Of a stretch of 64,000 nt of DNA, positions 45,075-54,549 are shown piece by piece. The stretch covers positions 46,308-110,307 of the forward strand of contig NZ_CAXHZL010000013.1 in the NCBI RefSeq assembly GCF_964022235.1. The letters are read 5' to 3'. Numbering within the stretch: the stretch's first letter is position 1; every line of letters starts with the position of its first letter. A program made the translations under genes and the position numbers. Origin of the DNA: Limimaricola sp964022235. Its GTDB lineage: Bacteria; Pseudomonadota; Alphaproteobacteria; Rhodobacterales; Rhodobacteraceae. The notes under the pieces are model-generated. The model was given only the letters and a program-made list of their open reading frames with translations, had not been told where the DNA came from and did no database searches.

Positions 45075-46529
45075 ATGGTATCGCGCGTCATTCCGGTCGA
45101 CAGCTTCGACCTCGTCATTTTCGGCGGCACCGGCGATCTCGCCCGGCGCAAAATCCTGCCGGGGCTGTTCCGCCGCTTCCGCTCGGGCCAGATGCCCGCC
45201 GAGGCCCGCATCATCGGCGCCGCGCGCTCCGATATGGATGACGCGGGCTACCGGCAGATGATCCGCGAGGCGATCGCGGAGTTCGGCTTGGAGGAAAAGG
45301 ATGATGCCAGCGGCATCGACGCTTTCATCGAAAGGCTGCACTATGTCGCCATCGACGCCACGGGCGAGGGCGGATGGAACCAGCTGCGCGAGCTGATGCG
45401 CGACGGCGTGATCCGCGCCTTCTATTTCTCGGTGGCCCCCTCGCTGTTCGGCGCGCTGGCTGAGCGCCTGCACCAGCATGGCATCGCCGACGCCTCGAGC
45501 CGGATAGTGGTGGAGAAACCCTTCGGTCGCGATCTGGCGTCCGCCAAGGCGCTCAACGCAACGCTGGCCGAGCATTTCGACGAGGGGCAGATCTACCGGA
45601 TCGACCATTACCTCGGCAAGGAAACGGTCCAGAACCTGATGGCCGTGCGTTTTGGCAACGTGCTGTTCGAACCGCTGTGGAATTCGCATTACATCGATCA
45701 CATCCAGGTCACCGTGGCCGAGACCGTGGGCGTCGGCGGGCGCGGCGGCTATTACGACAAGTCGGGTGCGATGCGCGATATGGTGCAGAACCACCTGATG
45801 CAGCTTTTGTGCCTGATCGCTATGGAGCCGCCCTCGACCTATGACGCCGACACGGTGCGCGACGAGAAGCTCAAGGTGATCCGCGCCCTGCAGCCGGTTG
45901 AGCCGCACCAGATCGTGCGCGGTCAATACGACGCGTCGCAGGATGGCCCCTCCTACCGCGAGGACGCCGAGAATCCGCGCAGCTTCACCGAGAGTTTTCT
46001 GGCGCTCAAGTGTCACATCGCCAACTGGCGCTGGGCCAAGGTGCCGTTCTACATCCGCACCGGCAAACGCATGAAGGCGCGCTCTTCCGAAATCGCGGTG
46101 GTGTTCAAGGATCTCGGTCACACGATCTTCGAAGGCGACACCGCGCGGCACCGCAACATCCTGTCAATCCGGTTGCAGCCGAATGAGGGGATGGATCTGC
46201 AGGTGACGATCAAGGAGCCGGGACCGGGGGGCATGCGCCTCGTCGACGTGCCGCTCGACATGACCTTTGCCGACGCGCTGGGCCCGGATCGCGAGGATGC
46301 GCCGGATGCCTACGAGCGGCTGATCATGGATGTGATCCGCGGCAACCAGACTCTGTTCATGCGCGGCGACGAGGTCGAGGCGGCCTGGGCCTGGACCGAT
46401 CCGATCATCAACGGATGGGAGGCGCGCAACGACGTGCCCAAGCTCTATGACGCCGGAACCGCCGGGCCTGAGGATGCGATGATGCTGATGCATCGCGACG
46501 GACGGCGCTGGCGCGAGATCAAGGGCTGA
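45075..46529 (+). CDS. zwf: Glucose-6-phosphate 1-dehydrogenase
   Basis: A 484-residue enzyme that opens the Entner-Doudoroff and pentose phosphate routes. It has the NADP-binding motif IFGGTGDLARRK and the active-site segment RIDHYLGKE (about residues 175-183), then IRTGKRM. Start MVSRVIPVDSF, chosen with an ACGGAGA ribosome site. First gene of zwf-pgl-pgi. Confidence 0.98.
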   Translation: MVSRVIPVDSFDLVIFGGTGDLARRKILPGLFRRFRSGQMPAEARIIGAARSDMDDAGYRQMIREAIAEFGLEEKDDASGIDAFIERLHYVAIDATGEGGWNQLRELMRDGVIRAFYFSVAPSLFGALAERLHQHGIADASSRIVVEKPFGRDLASAKALNATLAEHFDEGQIYRIDHYLGKETVQNLMAVRFGNVLFEPLWNSHYIDHIQVTVAETVGVGGRGGYYDKSGAMRDMVQNHLMQLLCLIAMEPPSTYDADTVRDEKLKVIRALQPVEPHQIVRGQYDASQDGPSYREDAENPRSFTESFLALKCHIANWRWAKVPFYIRTGKRMKARSSEIAVVFKDLGHTIFEGDTARHRNILSIRLQPNEGMDLQVTIKEPGPGGMRLVDVPLDMTFADALGPDREDAPDAYERLIMDVIRGNQTLFMRGDEVEAAWAWTDPIINGWEARNDVPKLYDAGTAGPEDAMMLMHRDGRRWREIKG

Positions 46530-46591
46530 GAGGCCCTCCGAAGTCGCGGCAAACCTGCGGCTCCGAGACGAAACCGAAAGGAACAAACGGC

Positions 46592-47263
46592 ATGGAATTC
46601 GTCGAATACGCCGATTCCGAAATGATGATGATCGACCTTGCCGATCGCGTGGCGAGCGAGTTGCGCGCGGCAATCACCGCCGATGGTCGGGCCAGCCTCG
46701 CGGTGCCCGGCGGCACCACGCCGGGGCCTGTGTTCGACACGCTCTCGGCAATTCGGCTCGATTGGGACAAGGTGCATGTGATGCTCACCGACGAGCGGTG
46801 GGTGCCCGAAAGCTCCGAGCGCTCCAACACCGGCCTGCTCAAGCGTCGCCTGTTCACCGGCGAAGCGGCAGCGGCGCATTACCTGCCGCTCTACGCCGAG
46901 GCCGAGCGTCCCGAGGAAAAGCTCGACGCGCTGCAGGCCAACCTCGCGCCGCATCTGCCGTTGTCGGTGGTGCTCTTGGGCATGGGGGCCGACATGCACA
47001 CCGCCTCGATCTTTCCGGGTGCGGACCAACTCGACGCGGCGCTGAATGGCGAAGCGTCACTGGTGGCGATGCGCGCGCCGGGCGCGCCCGAGCCGCGCAT
47101 CACCTTGTCGGCCAAAGTGCTGAACGACGCGATGCGCCGCCATATCGTCATCATCGGCGCCGAAAAGCGCGCCGCGTTGGAAAAGGCCCAGACGCTCAGC
47201 CCGCAGGAGGCGCCTGTCGCGGCGATCCTCAAGGGCGCGACCGTGCACTGGGCGGAGGGCTGA
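46592..47263 (+). CDS. pgl: 6-phosphogluconolactonase
   Basis: A 223-residue DevB-type lactonase with LAVPGGTTPGPVF near the N-terminus, the MLTDERWVPESSERSN motif, and VVLLGMGADMHTASIFPG carrying the catalytic His. AAAGGAA precedes the ATG. It sits 62 bases after zwf and three bases before pgi, so the three are one operon. Confidence 0.95.
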   Translation: MEFVEYADSEMMMIDLADRVASELRAAITADGRASLAVPGGTTPGPVFDTLSAIRLDWDKVHVMLTDERWVPESSERSNTGLLKRRLFTGEAAAAHYLPLYAEAERPEEKLDALQANLAPHLPLSVVLLGMGADMHTASIFPGADQLDAALNGEASLVAMRAPGAPEPRITLSAKVLNDAMRRHIVIIGAEKRAALEKAQTLSPQEAPVAAILKGATVHWAEG

Positions 47264-47266
47264 GAC

Positions 47267-48868
47267 ATGTGGGACGATCTGAAGGCCAAGGCGCAGGCCG
47301 TGGAAAACCGGCGCATCGAGACGCTGTTCGAGGATGCGGGCCGCGCGCGCGATTTCTCGGTCAGCGCGCTGGGCATGCTGTTCGACTACGCCAAGACCAA
47401 CATCGACGCCGAGACCCGCGCGGCGTTGGTCGCGCTACTTGACGAGCGCGACGTCGCGGCCCGCCGCGATGCGATGTTCTCAGGCGCCGAGATCAACGAG
47501 ACCGAGGGCCGCGCGGTGCTGCACACGGCGCTGCGCAACCTCGACGGTGCCGCCGTGACCGTCGATGGGCAAGACGTGATGCCCGAGGTGCTGGGCACGC
47601 TAAAGCGTATGGAAGAGTTCGCCCGTGCCGTGCGTTCGGGCGAAATCGCGGGGCAGGGCGGCGCGATCACCGATGTGATCAACATCGGCATCGGTGGGTC
47701 CGACCTCGGCCCCGCGATGGCCGCCAAGGCTTTGGCCCCCTATCACGACGGGCCGCGCTGCCACTTCGTGTCGAACGTCGATCCCGCCGATGTCGCCGAT
47801 GCGCTGGCGGCCTGCGATCCGACCACGACGCTGGTCATCGTCGCGTCCAAGACCTTTACCACCATCGAGACCATGACCAATGCCCGCACCGCCAAGGCGT
47901 GGATGGGTCAGGCCGTGTCGGACACGGGCGCGCAGTTCGCGGCCCTTTCCACCGCCGCCGACAAGACCGCCGATTTCGGCATCGCGCCGGAGCGGGTCTT
48001 CGGCTTCGAGGACTGGGTTGGCGGACGCTACTCGATGTGGGGCCCGATCGGGCTGTCGCTGATGATCGCCGTGGGGCCGGAGGCGTTCCGTGCCTTCCTG
48101 CGCGGCGGTGAGGCCATGGACCGGCACTTTTGCGCCGCGCCGTGGCAGCAGAACCTGCCCGCGATGCTGGCTATGGTGGGGATGTGGCACAATCAGGTGC
48201 TGGGCTATACGACCCGCGCCGTGCTGCCCTATGACAACCGCCTCGCTCGGTTGCCCGCCTATCTCCAGCAGCTCGAGATGGAAAGCAACGGCAAGCGCGT
48301 GTCGATGGATGGCGAGGCGCTGTCGTTCCATAGCGGCCCCGTTGTCTGGGGCGAGCCCGGCACCAACGGCCAGCACGCCTTCTACCAGTTGATCCATCAG
48401 GGCACGCGGGTCGTGCCGTGCGAGTTCCTCATCGCCGCCGAGGGCCATGAAGAGGGGTTGGAGCACCAGCACCGCCTGCTGATCGCCAACTGCCTCGCGC
48501 AGTCCGAAGCGTTGATGAAGGGCCGCGATCTCGACGAGGCCCGCGAGAAGGTCGCTGGTAAATTCGATGGCGCGGAATTGGAGCGTCAGGCCAAGCACCG
48601 GGTCTTTCCGGGCAACCGCCCGTCGACGACGCTGGCCTATCCCAAGCTCGACCCCGAGACGCTGGGCAAGATCATCGCGCTCTACGAGCACCGGGTCTTC
48701 GTCGAGGGTATCGTGCTCGGCATCAACTCCTACGACCAGTGGGGCGTGGAGCTGGGCAAGGAGCTGGCCACGGCGCTGCAGCCGGTCGTCGATGGTGAGG
48801 CAAACGCCGATGACAAGGACGGCTCCACCGCGCAGCTCGTCGGTTTCCTGCGCGCCAACGGCGCCTGA
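47267..48868 (+). CDS. pgi: Glucose-6-phosphate isomerase
   Basis: A 533-residue isomerase. Signatures are INIGIGGSDLGPAMA, VASKTFTTIETMTNA, FEDWVGGRYSMWGPIG, and the second signature GINSYDQWGVELGK. In this operon it probably cycles fructose 6-phosphate back to glucose 6-phosphate for the Entner-Doudoroff route. Followed by a terminator. Confidence 0.98.
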   Translation: MWDDLKAKAQAVENRRIETLFEDAGRARDFSVSALGMLFDYAKTNIDAETRAALVALLDERDVAARRDAMFSGAEINETEGRAVLHTALRNLDGAAVTVDGQDVMPEVLGTLKRMEEFARAVRSGEIAGQGGAITDVINIGIGGSDLGPAMAAKALAPYHDGPRCHFVSNVDPADVADALAACDPTTTLVIVASKTFTTIETMTNARTAKAWMGQAVSDTGAQFAALSTAADKTADFGIAPERVFGFEDWVGGRYSMWGPIGLSLMIAVGPEAFRAFLRGGEAMDRHFCAAPWQQNLPAMLAMVGMWHNQVLGYTTRAVLPYDNRLARLPAYLQQLEMESNGKRVSMDGEALSFHSGPVVWGEPGTNGQHAFYQLIHQGTRVVPCEFLIAAEGHEEGLEHQHRLLIANCLAQSEALMKGRDLDEAREKVAGKFDGAELERQAKHRVFPGNRPSTTLAYPKLDPETLGKIIALYEHRVFVEGIVLGINSYDQWGVELGKELATALQPVVDGEANADDKDGSTAQLVGFLRANGA

Positions 48869-48893
48869 GGCCAAGTTATATCGACTAGACATG

Positions 48894-48923
48894 GGGGCGG
48901 TCGCTTGATGCGGCCGCCCCTTT
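48894..48923 (+). terminator. Rho-independent terminator of zwf-pgl-pgi
   Basis: An 11-bp stem (GGGGCGGTCGC / GCGGCCGCCCC, one wobble, loop TTGAT) followed by TTT, 25 bases after the pgi stop. Confidence 0.8.
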
Positions 48924-48942
48924 GCCTTCAAGTCTTACGCAA

Positions 48943-48971
48943 AAGGGCGATCGTCTCGCGCGATCGCCCTT
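48943..48971 (-). terminator. Rho-independent terminator of ridA
   Basis: On the minus strand AAGGGCGATCG / CGATCGCCCTT (11 bp, loop CGAGA) followed by TTTT counted into the stem base, 32 bases past the ridA stop. Confidence 0.75.
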
Positions 48972-49002
48972 GCCGACTTTCGGAAATCACGCGGATCAGG
49001 CG

Positions 49003-49350
49003 TCAGACCGCCGCCGTCACGATGATTTCGACCCGGTAATCGGGCGAAGCAAGCTTGGATTCGCCGGTATAGCGTGCCGGGGCGTGCTCCTTGGCGACCC
49101 AACCGTCCCAGACCTCGTTCATCGCAGCGAAATCGGCGATGTCGGCCAGCCAGATCTGCGCGGTCAGGATCCGCGTCTTGTCGGTGCCGGCTAGCGCCAG
49201 AAGCCGGTCGATCTCGGCCAAGGTGGCGCGGGTCTGCTCGCCGGCATCGGCGCCGGGGGCTTCGACCTGGCCCGCGAGATAGGCAATGCCGTTGTGGACG
49301 ACAGCCTGGCTCATGCGGCCATTGGATTCGAGGCGTTGGATATCGGACAT
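49003..49350 (-). CDS. RidA family enamine/imine deaminase
   Basis: A 115-residue YjgF/YER057c/UK114 protein. This family hydrolyses reactive enamines and imines released by PLP enzymes. The visible pattern is VVHNGIAYLAGQVE near residue 16, then LLALAGTDKTRILTAQIWLADIADFAAMNEVWDGWV and APARYTGESKLASPDYRVEIIVTA. The catalytic Arg position of true RidA (AxCARxQVA-type) is replaced by APARYTG, so it may belong to a sister Rid group. GGGAGA precedes the ATG. Confidence 0.88.
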   Translation of the reverse strand: MSDIQRLESNGRMSQAVVHNGIAYLAGQVEAPGADAGEQTRATLAEIDRLLALAGTDKTRILTAQIWLADIADFAAMNEVWDGWVAKEHAPARYTGESKLASPDYRVEIIVTAAV

Positions 49351-49389
49351 TCAGGGTCTCCCGTCAGGCGGTTGTCGGGCGGGAGTGGC

Positions 49390-49463
49390 TGGAGCGGGTA
49401 ACGGGAATCGAACCCGTAACTGAAGCTTGGGAAGCTTTCGTGATACCTTTTCACCATACCCGC
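49390..49463 (-). tRNA. tRNA-Gly (CCC)
   Basis: A 74-base tRNA read on the minus strand: acceptor GCGGGTA / TACCCGC, D arm GTGA-AAAGGTA-TCAC, anticodon loop TTCCCAA (anticodon CCC), T arm ACGGG-TTCGATT-CCCGT and an encoded TCCA end. No integrase or element lies beside it. Confidence 0.95.
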
Positions 49464-49516
49464 GCGCTCTAGCTTCGAGGTAGCCGTGCACGCGGGTATC
49501 GTCAAGCGGGTTTCAC

Positions 49517-51562
49517 TCAGTCGCGGGCCCGCCTGCGCCGTCGGCCACCTTCGCCACCACCGCCTGCGGCGTTGAAGCTGGGCTCTGGCAGGGCCTGCGT
49601 CTCGCGCAGCCCGGCAAAGGGCGCGGTGGCATGCGGGATCGCGTTGGCGGCGACGAAATGCTCCTGAAAGCGTGGCTCGATCGCGGTCTCGACCTTGGTG
49701 ATACGGCGCACCAAAGTCTCGGCTTCGCGGCGTGCCGCGACCGAGCACAAGGCGATGCGCGCACCGGTCCCGGCGGCGTTGCCCGCGCTGGTGACCTTCT
49801 CGACCGGCACGTCGGGGATCATGCCCAGCACGAGGGCGTGCATCGGGCTGATATGCGCGCCGAAAGCGCCAGCGAGGACCACCCGGTCCACGGCGTCGAC
49901 CTCGCGCTCGTCCATCAGCAGGCGTGCGCCCGCATAGAGCGCCGACTTGGCAAGCTGGATCGCGCGGATGTCGCCTTGGGTCACGGTGATGCGTGGACCG
50001 CCCGCGTCCGATCCGTCGTGGATCAGGTAGGCGTGGGTGCGGCCTTCGGCGATCATCCGTGGCGTGCCGGTCTGTTCGGCCGAACCGATGAGGCCCTTGG
50101 CATCCACCAGCCCGGCGATGCGCATCTCGGCCACCGCCTCGATGATGCCCGAGCCGCAGATGCCCGTGACGCCGCCCCGACCAACCTCGTCCCAGAACCC
50201 GGGCTGATCGGACCATGTCTCGCAGCCAATGACGCGAAAGCGAGGCTCCTTGGTCATGGGGTCGATGCGGATCGCCTCGATCGCGCCGGGGGCGGCGCGC
50301 TGGCCCGAGGAGATCTGCGCGCCCTCGAAGGCGGGGCCGGTGGGCGAGGAGCAGGCGAGCACGCGTGCCCGGTCACCGAGCAGCAGCTCGGCGTTGGTGC
50401 CGACATCGACGATGAGCACGAGGTCGTCGGACTGATCGGGCCGTTCGGACAGCGCCACGGCGGCGGCGTCGGCCCCCACATGCCCCGCGATGCAGGGCAG
50501 GATATAGACCTGCGCGCCGGGATTGAGGGCGGTGAGGTCCAGATCGCGGGCAGGCAGGGACACGGCGTCCGAAGTGGCGAGCGCGAAGGGGGCTTGACCT
50601 AGCTCGACCGGGTCGATGCCCAGCAGGAGGTGGTGCATCACCGGGTTACACACGAACACCGTCTCCATGATGTCGCGCGCTTCGATCCCTGCCTCGGTCG
50701 CCAGTTCGCGGGCCAGATTGTCGATGGCCACGCGCACGGCCGCGGTCATCTCCGCCGCGCCGCCCTCGTTCATCATCGAGTAGCTAACCCGGCTCATGAG
50801 GTCTTCGCCAAAGCGGATCTGCGGGTTCATCACCCCTGCCGAAGCCTCGACATGACCGTCTTCGAGCGAGGTCAGATGCGCCGCGATGGTGGTGGAGCCA
50901 AGGTCGATCGCAAGGCCCCAGAGCGGCTCGGCCCGAAATCCCGGCCAGAGGTCGAGGATGCGCTGCGGCCCGTCCTCGGCCTCATGGTGCAGCGCGACCG
51001 TCACCTCCCACTCGCCCTTGCGGAGCGCCTGCTGCAGCTTGGCCAGCACGGATGGGGCGGCCGAGACCTCGCCGATGCGCCATTGGCCGCGCAGCGCCTC
51101 GCTCAGGCGCTCCAGATCGCCCTTCGGCTCGTGCATGTCGGGCTCGGGCACCGAGACGAAATACTTGCGCGTCGCGGCATCCATGACGATGGGCCGCGCG
51201 TCGGCGTTCTTGCGGACCACCTGCCGGTGCACCTGGCTTTCGGGCGGCACGTCGAGCACGACGTCGGAGCGGATCTGCGCCTGACAGCCCAACCGGCGGC
51301 CCGGCTTCAGGCCACGGATGCGGTCATAGCGTTCCTCGACCGCGTTCACCTCGCTCAGCGCGTCTTCGGCCACCGTCACGCCATGCTTGGAGAACTGGCC
51401 CTTGCCGGGGCTGACCTGACACTTGGAGCAGATGCCGCGCCCGCCGCAGACGCTGTCGAGATCGACGCCAAGGCGGCGTGCGGCGGCGAGGACCGTGGTG
51501 CCTTCTGGCACGCGGCCGCGCTTGCCCGATGGGGTAAAGATCACGAGGGGGTCCTGGGTCAT
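49517..51562 (-). CDS. RACo-like corrinoid activator (ferredoxin plus DUF4445 ASKHA ATPase)
   Basis: A 681-residue protein. The N-terminal [2Fe-2S] domain has Cys39, Cys45 and Cys48 (CGGRGICSKC) and Cys93 (LGCQAQ). The remainder is the DUF4445 ASKHA domain with the phosphate loop GLAIDLGSTTIAAHLTSL and IVDVGTNAELLLG. The Gly/Arg-rich tail is low-complexity. RACo/RamA proteins use ATP to reactivate oxidised corrinoid proteins of methyltransferase systems. No corrinoid protein or methyltransferase gene is next to it; ridA and tRNA-Gly are downstream, guaB is divergent. Confidence 0.9.
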   Translation of the reverse strand: MTQDPLVIFTPSGKRGRVPEGTTVLAAARRLGVDLDSVCGGRGICSKCQVSPGKGQFSKHGVTVAEDALSEVNAVEERYDRIRGLKPGRRLGCQAQIRSDVVLDVPPESQVHRQVVRKNADARPIVMDAATRKYFVSVPEPDMHEPKGDLERLSEALRGQWRIGEVSAAPSVLAKLQQALRKGEWEVTVALHHEAEDGPQRILDLWPGFRAEPLWGLAIDLGSTTIAAHLTSLEDGHVEASAGVMNPQIRFGEDLMSRVSYSMMNEGGAAEMTAAVRVAIDNLARELATEAGIEARDIMETVFVCNPVMHHLLLGIDPVELGQAPFALATSDAVSLPARDLDLTALNPGAQVYILPCIAGHVGADAAAVALSERPDQSDDLVLIVDVGTNAELLLGDRARVLACSSPTGPAFEGAQISSGQRAAPGAIEAIRIDPMTKEPRFRVIGCETWSDQPGFWDEVGRGGVTGICGSGIIEAVAEMRIAGLVDAKGLIGSAEQTGTPRMIAEGRTHAYLIHDGSDAGGPRITVTQGDIRAIQLAKSALYAGARLLMDEREVDAVDRVVLAGAFGAHISPMHALVLGMIPDVPVEKVTSAGNAAGTGARIALCSVAARREAETLVRRITKVETAIEPRFQEHFVAANAIPHATAPFAGLRETQALPEPSFNAAGGGGEGGRRRRRARD

Positions 51563-51742
51563 GTCGGGCCTTTCGGGGGCGAGCGGTGCTTGCGCGGACC
51601 ATAGGCGATTGCGCCGCGAGGGAAAGGGTGTGGGGGCGGCAGGGCATGGCTTCAATGCGACGCGCCGCTTTCGCCCTTTCCCCTCGGGAAGAACGGTGCG
51701 ATAGGGACGTGCCAAACGAAGCATCCCAAAGGAGTGGTCCCG

Positions 51743-53191
51743 ATGGAGATTCGCGAGGCTCTGACCTTCGATGACGTTCTGCTGGTTCCTGCCGCATCGA
51801 GCGTCATGCCGTCCACGGCCGATACCCGCACAATGGTGACGCGCGACATCGCGATGAACATCCCGCTCCTGTCGAGCGCGATGGACACCGTGACCGAAGC
51901 GCGCATGGCGATCTGCATGGCGCAGTCGGGCGGCATCGGCGTGGTGCACCGCAACCTCAGCGTCGCCGAACAGGCCGAGCAGATCCGGCAGGTGAAACGG
52001 TTCGTTTCGGGCATCGTCTACAACCCGATCACGCTCACGCCCGACCAGACGCTGGCCGACGCGCGCAAGCTGATGGAGCAATATTCGGTGACCGGCTTCC
52101 CGGTGGTGGGCGAGGGTGGCCGCGTCGTCGGCATCGTCACCAACCGCGACATGCGCTTTGCCGCCGACGATCGTACGCCGGTCAAGGCGATGATGACCGC
52201 CGACAACCTTGCCATGCTCAACGAGCCCGCGGACCTCGATCAAGCGCGCAACCTGATGAAGGAGCGTCGGATCGAGAAGCTGCTTGTCACCGATGCGCAA
52301 GGCCGCCTGACGGGCCTTCTAACGCTGAAGGATAGCGAGCAGGCGGTGGTGAACCCCTCGGCCTGCAAGGACCGGCTGGGCCGTCTGCGCGTGGCTGCCG
52401 CCTCCAGCGTCGGCGATGCGGGCTTCGAACGGTCCATGGCGCTGGTCGAGGCGGGCGTGGACATCGTCGTCATCGACACCGCGCATGGCCATTCCGAAGG
52501 CGTGGGCGAGGCGGTGCGCCGTCTCAAGCGCGAGGCGGGCGACGTGCAGATCATGGCCGGCAACGTCGCCACGGGGGCGGCGACGCGCGCGCTGATCGAC
52601 GCGGGCGCGGATGCGGTCAAGGTCGGCATCGGCCCGGGCTCGATCTGCACCACGCGGATGGTGGCGGGCGTCGGCGTGCCGCAGCTCACCGCGATCATGG
52701 ATTGTGCCGAAGCCGCGGGCGACACGCCCGTGATCGCCGACGGCGGCATCAAGTTCTCGGGCGACTTCGCCAAGGCGATCGCCGCAGGTGCCTCCTGCGC
52801 GATGGTCGGCTCGATGATCGCGGGCACGGACGAATCCCCTGGCGAGGTGGTGCTCTATCAGGGCCGGACCTTCAAATCCTACCGCGGCATGGGCAGCCTT
52901 GGCGCCATGGCCCGCGGCTCGGCCGACCGCTACTTCCAGAAGGACGCGGCCTCGGACAAGCTGGTGCCCGAGGGCATCGAGGGTCAGGTCCCCTACAAGG
53001 GCACTGCCACGGCGGTCGTTCACCAACTGGTCGGCGGTCTGCGCGCGGCGATGGGCTACACCGGCCATCCGACGGTCCAGTCGATGCGCGGCAACTGCGC
53101 CTTCGTGAAGATCACCGGCGCTGGTCTGAAGGAAAGCCACGTGCACGACGTGCAGATCACGCGGGAGTCGCCGAACTATCGTATCGGATAA
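51743..53191 (+). CDS. guaB: Inosine-5'-monophosphate dehydrogenase
   Basis: A 482-residue enzyme that commits IMP to GMP synthesis. A TIM barrel is interrupted by two CBS domains (about 93-205). The catalytic Cys302 lies in GIGPGSICTTRMVAGVG, followed by the flap segment SADRYFQ and the GQVPYKG motif. AAAGGAG precedes the ATG. It marks the left edge of the accessory cassette. Confidence 0.98.
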   Translation: MEIREALTFDDVLLVPAASSVMPSTADTRTMVTRDIAMNIPLLSSAMDTVTEARMAICMAQSGGIGVVHRNLSVAEQAEQIRQVKRFVSGIVYNPITLTPDQTLADARKLMEQYSVTGFPVVGEGGRVVGIVTNRDMRFAADDRTPVKAMMTADNLAMLNEPADLDQARNLMKERRIEKLLVTDAQGRLTGLLTLKDSEQAVVNPSACKDRLGRLRVAAASSVGDAGFERSMALVEAGVDIVVIDTAHGHSEGVGEAVRRLKREAGDVQIMAGNVATGAATRALIDAGADAVKVGIGPGSICTTRMVAGVGVPQLTAIMDCAEAAGDTPVIADGGIKFSGDFAKAIAAGASCAMVGSMIAGTDESPGEVVLYQGRTFKSYRGMGSLGAMARGSADRYFQKDAASDKLVPEGIEGQVPYKGTATAVVHQLVGGLRAAMGYTGHPTVQSMRGNCAFVKITGAGLKESHVHDVQITRESPNYRIG

Positions 53192-53583
53192 TCAGGGGGT
53201 TAGCGACGGGTCGCACGCTCTGGCTTCAGTGAACTATACGTGAACATGCTCAGAACATATCCAGTTCTGGACAATGCATCAGTCTTGGAGCTGATGCAGA
53301 AAAGGATAGTGGCAGTGGAAACTGATGCGAGCTCGCACGGCCATGGTAGCAAGAGCGTGATAGCATCCTCAGGCCTCTCAAAGGCCTGGGATTCCAAGGC
53401 GGGCAGTGCAAGTAGGCCAGGCTGGATGTCCGCTTCCGCGGCTGGTCCGAGGGCACGCTTGCGCCCGCGGCGAACTTCCCGAATCCGCCCTGTTTTCCAA
53501 CGGTGACCGACGGCCCAGCGTCTACTCAGCACTCGTAGCCAAAGCCTGGAAAATCGCGAAGCCAAGAAATTGGGGAGGGGGAG
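53192..53583. other. 392-bp stretch without a recognised gene, at the core/cassette junction
   Basis: Between guaB and the ABC transporter genes I see no gene I can support. A + strand open frame (53240-53506, 88 codons) and a minus-strand one (53200-53565) overlap each other; neither has a ribosome site or a recognisable pattern. Base composition is more AT-rich than on either side, and no tRNA or clear repeat is present. It may be a decayed remnant from the insertion of the cassette. Confidence 0.5.
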
Positions 53584-54549
53584 CTAAGCCATATCTTGGA
53601 ATGGATGATAGCAGGCTACAGCTCCTCCGCCCGAAACCGCTTCCAATGCAGGAGCCTCCTGCCGGCAACGCTCGGTTGCTCGCGGGCAGCGTGCGGCGAA
53701 GGCGCATCCCATCGGCGGATTGAGAGGGTCGGGGAGCTCACTCCCTCGTGCTTCCGGCGCTTCAAGCGCACGTCCCACCACCGGCGCGCTGCCGGCCAAC
53801 AGCTTGGTGTAGGGGTGTTGCGGCGCCCGGAAGATCCGTTCGGCCGGCCCGATCTCGACCAAGGCCCCGAAGTAGAGGACGGCCACTCGGTCCGAGACGG
53901 CCTCCACCACCGCAAGATCGTGGCTGATGAAGAGGTAGGTCAGCCCCAGGCGTTTGCGCAGATCAGCCAACAGGTTCAGCACCTGGGCCTGGACACTGAC
54001 ATCGAGGGCCGAGACCGGTTCATCCAGGATCAGGATGCGCGCGTCTGCAGCCAAGGCCCTGGCGATGCCGATCCGCTGCGCCTGACCGCCTGAAAATTCA
54101 TGTGGGTAGCGGTCGAGGAATTCGGGCCGCAGGTTCACGTTGTCGAATATCTCGGCAATGCGCTTCTTGCGGGCGACCTTGCCCATACCGTGCAGCTTCT
54201 TGAGCGGGAGCTCCAGGATCTGTCGGATCGTCTTCCGAGGGTTGAGCGAGGAGATTGGATCCTGGAACACATATTGAATGCGCCGACCGAAGTCGGTCGG
54301 ATCCGAGGTGTTGAGAGCGGCTCCCTCGATCTCGATCGTGCCGGTGCTCGGTGCGACAAGGCCGACGAGCATCCGAGCGAGCGTGGTCTTGCCGCAGCCT
54401 GACTCCCCGACGATCCCAAGCGTTTCACCTTGCTCCACGCTGAGCGAAATCGGCTGAACCGCGCGCACGCCGGCGCGCGGCCCACCGAAGAGCCCCCCGC
54501 GCAAGGGGAACGTCTTGGAGAGATTTTCCAGTCGCAGAGCTTTGGTCAT
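53584..54549 (-). CDS. Oligopeptide/dipeptide-type ABC transporter ATPase (OppF/DppF-like)
   Basis: A 321-residue ATPase: Walker A GESGCGKTT, Q-loop VFQDPISSLNPR, signature FSGGQAQRIGIARAL, Walker B LILDEPVSALDVS and H-loop FISHDLAV. The C-terminal oligo_HPY extension (PLNPPMGCAFAARCPRA) with cysteines is typical of peptide and nickel transporters. It overlaps the upstream fused gene by four bases and is the last gene of the operon. Confidence 0.95.
   Translation of the reverse strand: MTKALRLENLSKTFPLRGGLFGGPRAGVRAVQPISLSVEQGETLGIVGESGCGKTTLARMLVGLVAPSTGTIEIEGAALNTSDPTDFGRRIQYVFQDPISSLNPRKTIRQILELPLKKLHGMGKVARKKRIAEIFDNVNLRPEFLDRYPHEFSGGQAQRIGIARALAADARILILDEPVSALDVSVQAQVLNLLADLRKRLGLTYLFISHDLAVVEAVSDRVAVLYFGALVEIGPAERIFRAPQHPYTKLLAGSAPVVGRALEAPEARGSELPDPLNPPMGCAFAARCPRATERCRQEAPALEAVSGGGAVACYHPFQDMA

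Noticed and set aside
49390..49463. tRNA-Gly as an attachment site of an integrated island
   Set aside because: No integrase gene and no repeat of the tRNA 3' end was seen nearby; the neighbours are ordinary chromosomal genes.
53240..53506. An 88-codon frame downstream of guaB
   Set aside because: No ribosome site, no recognisable pattern, and an Arg/Ser-rich tail typical of chance frames.
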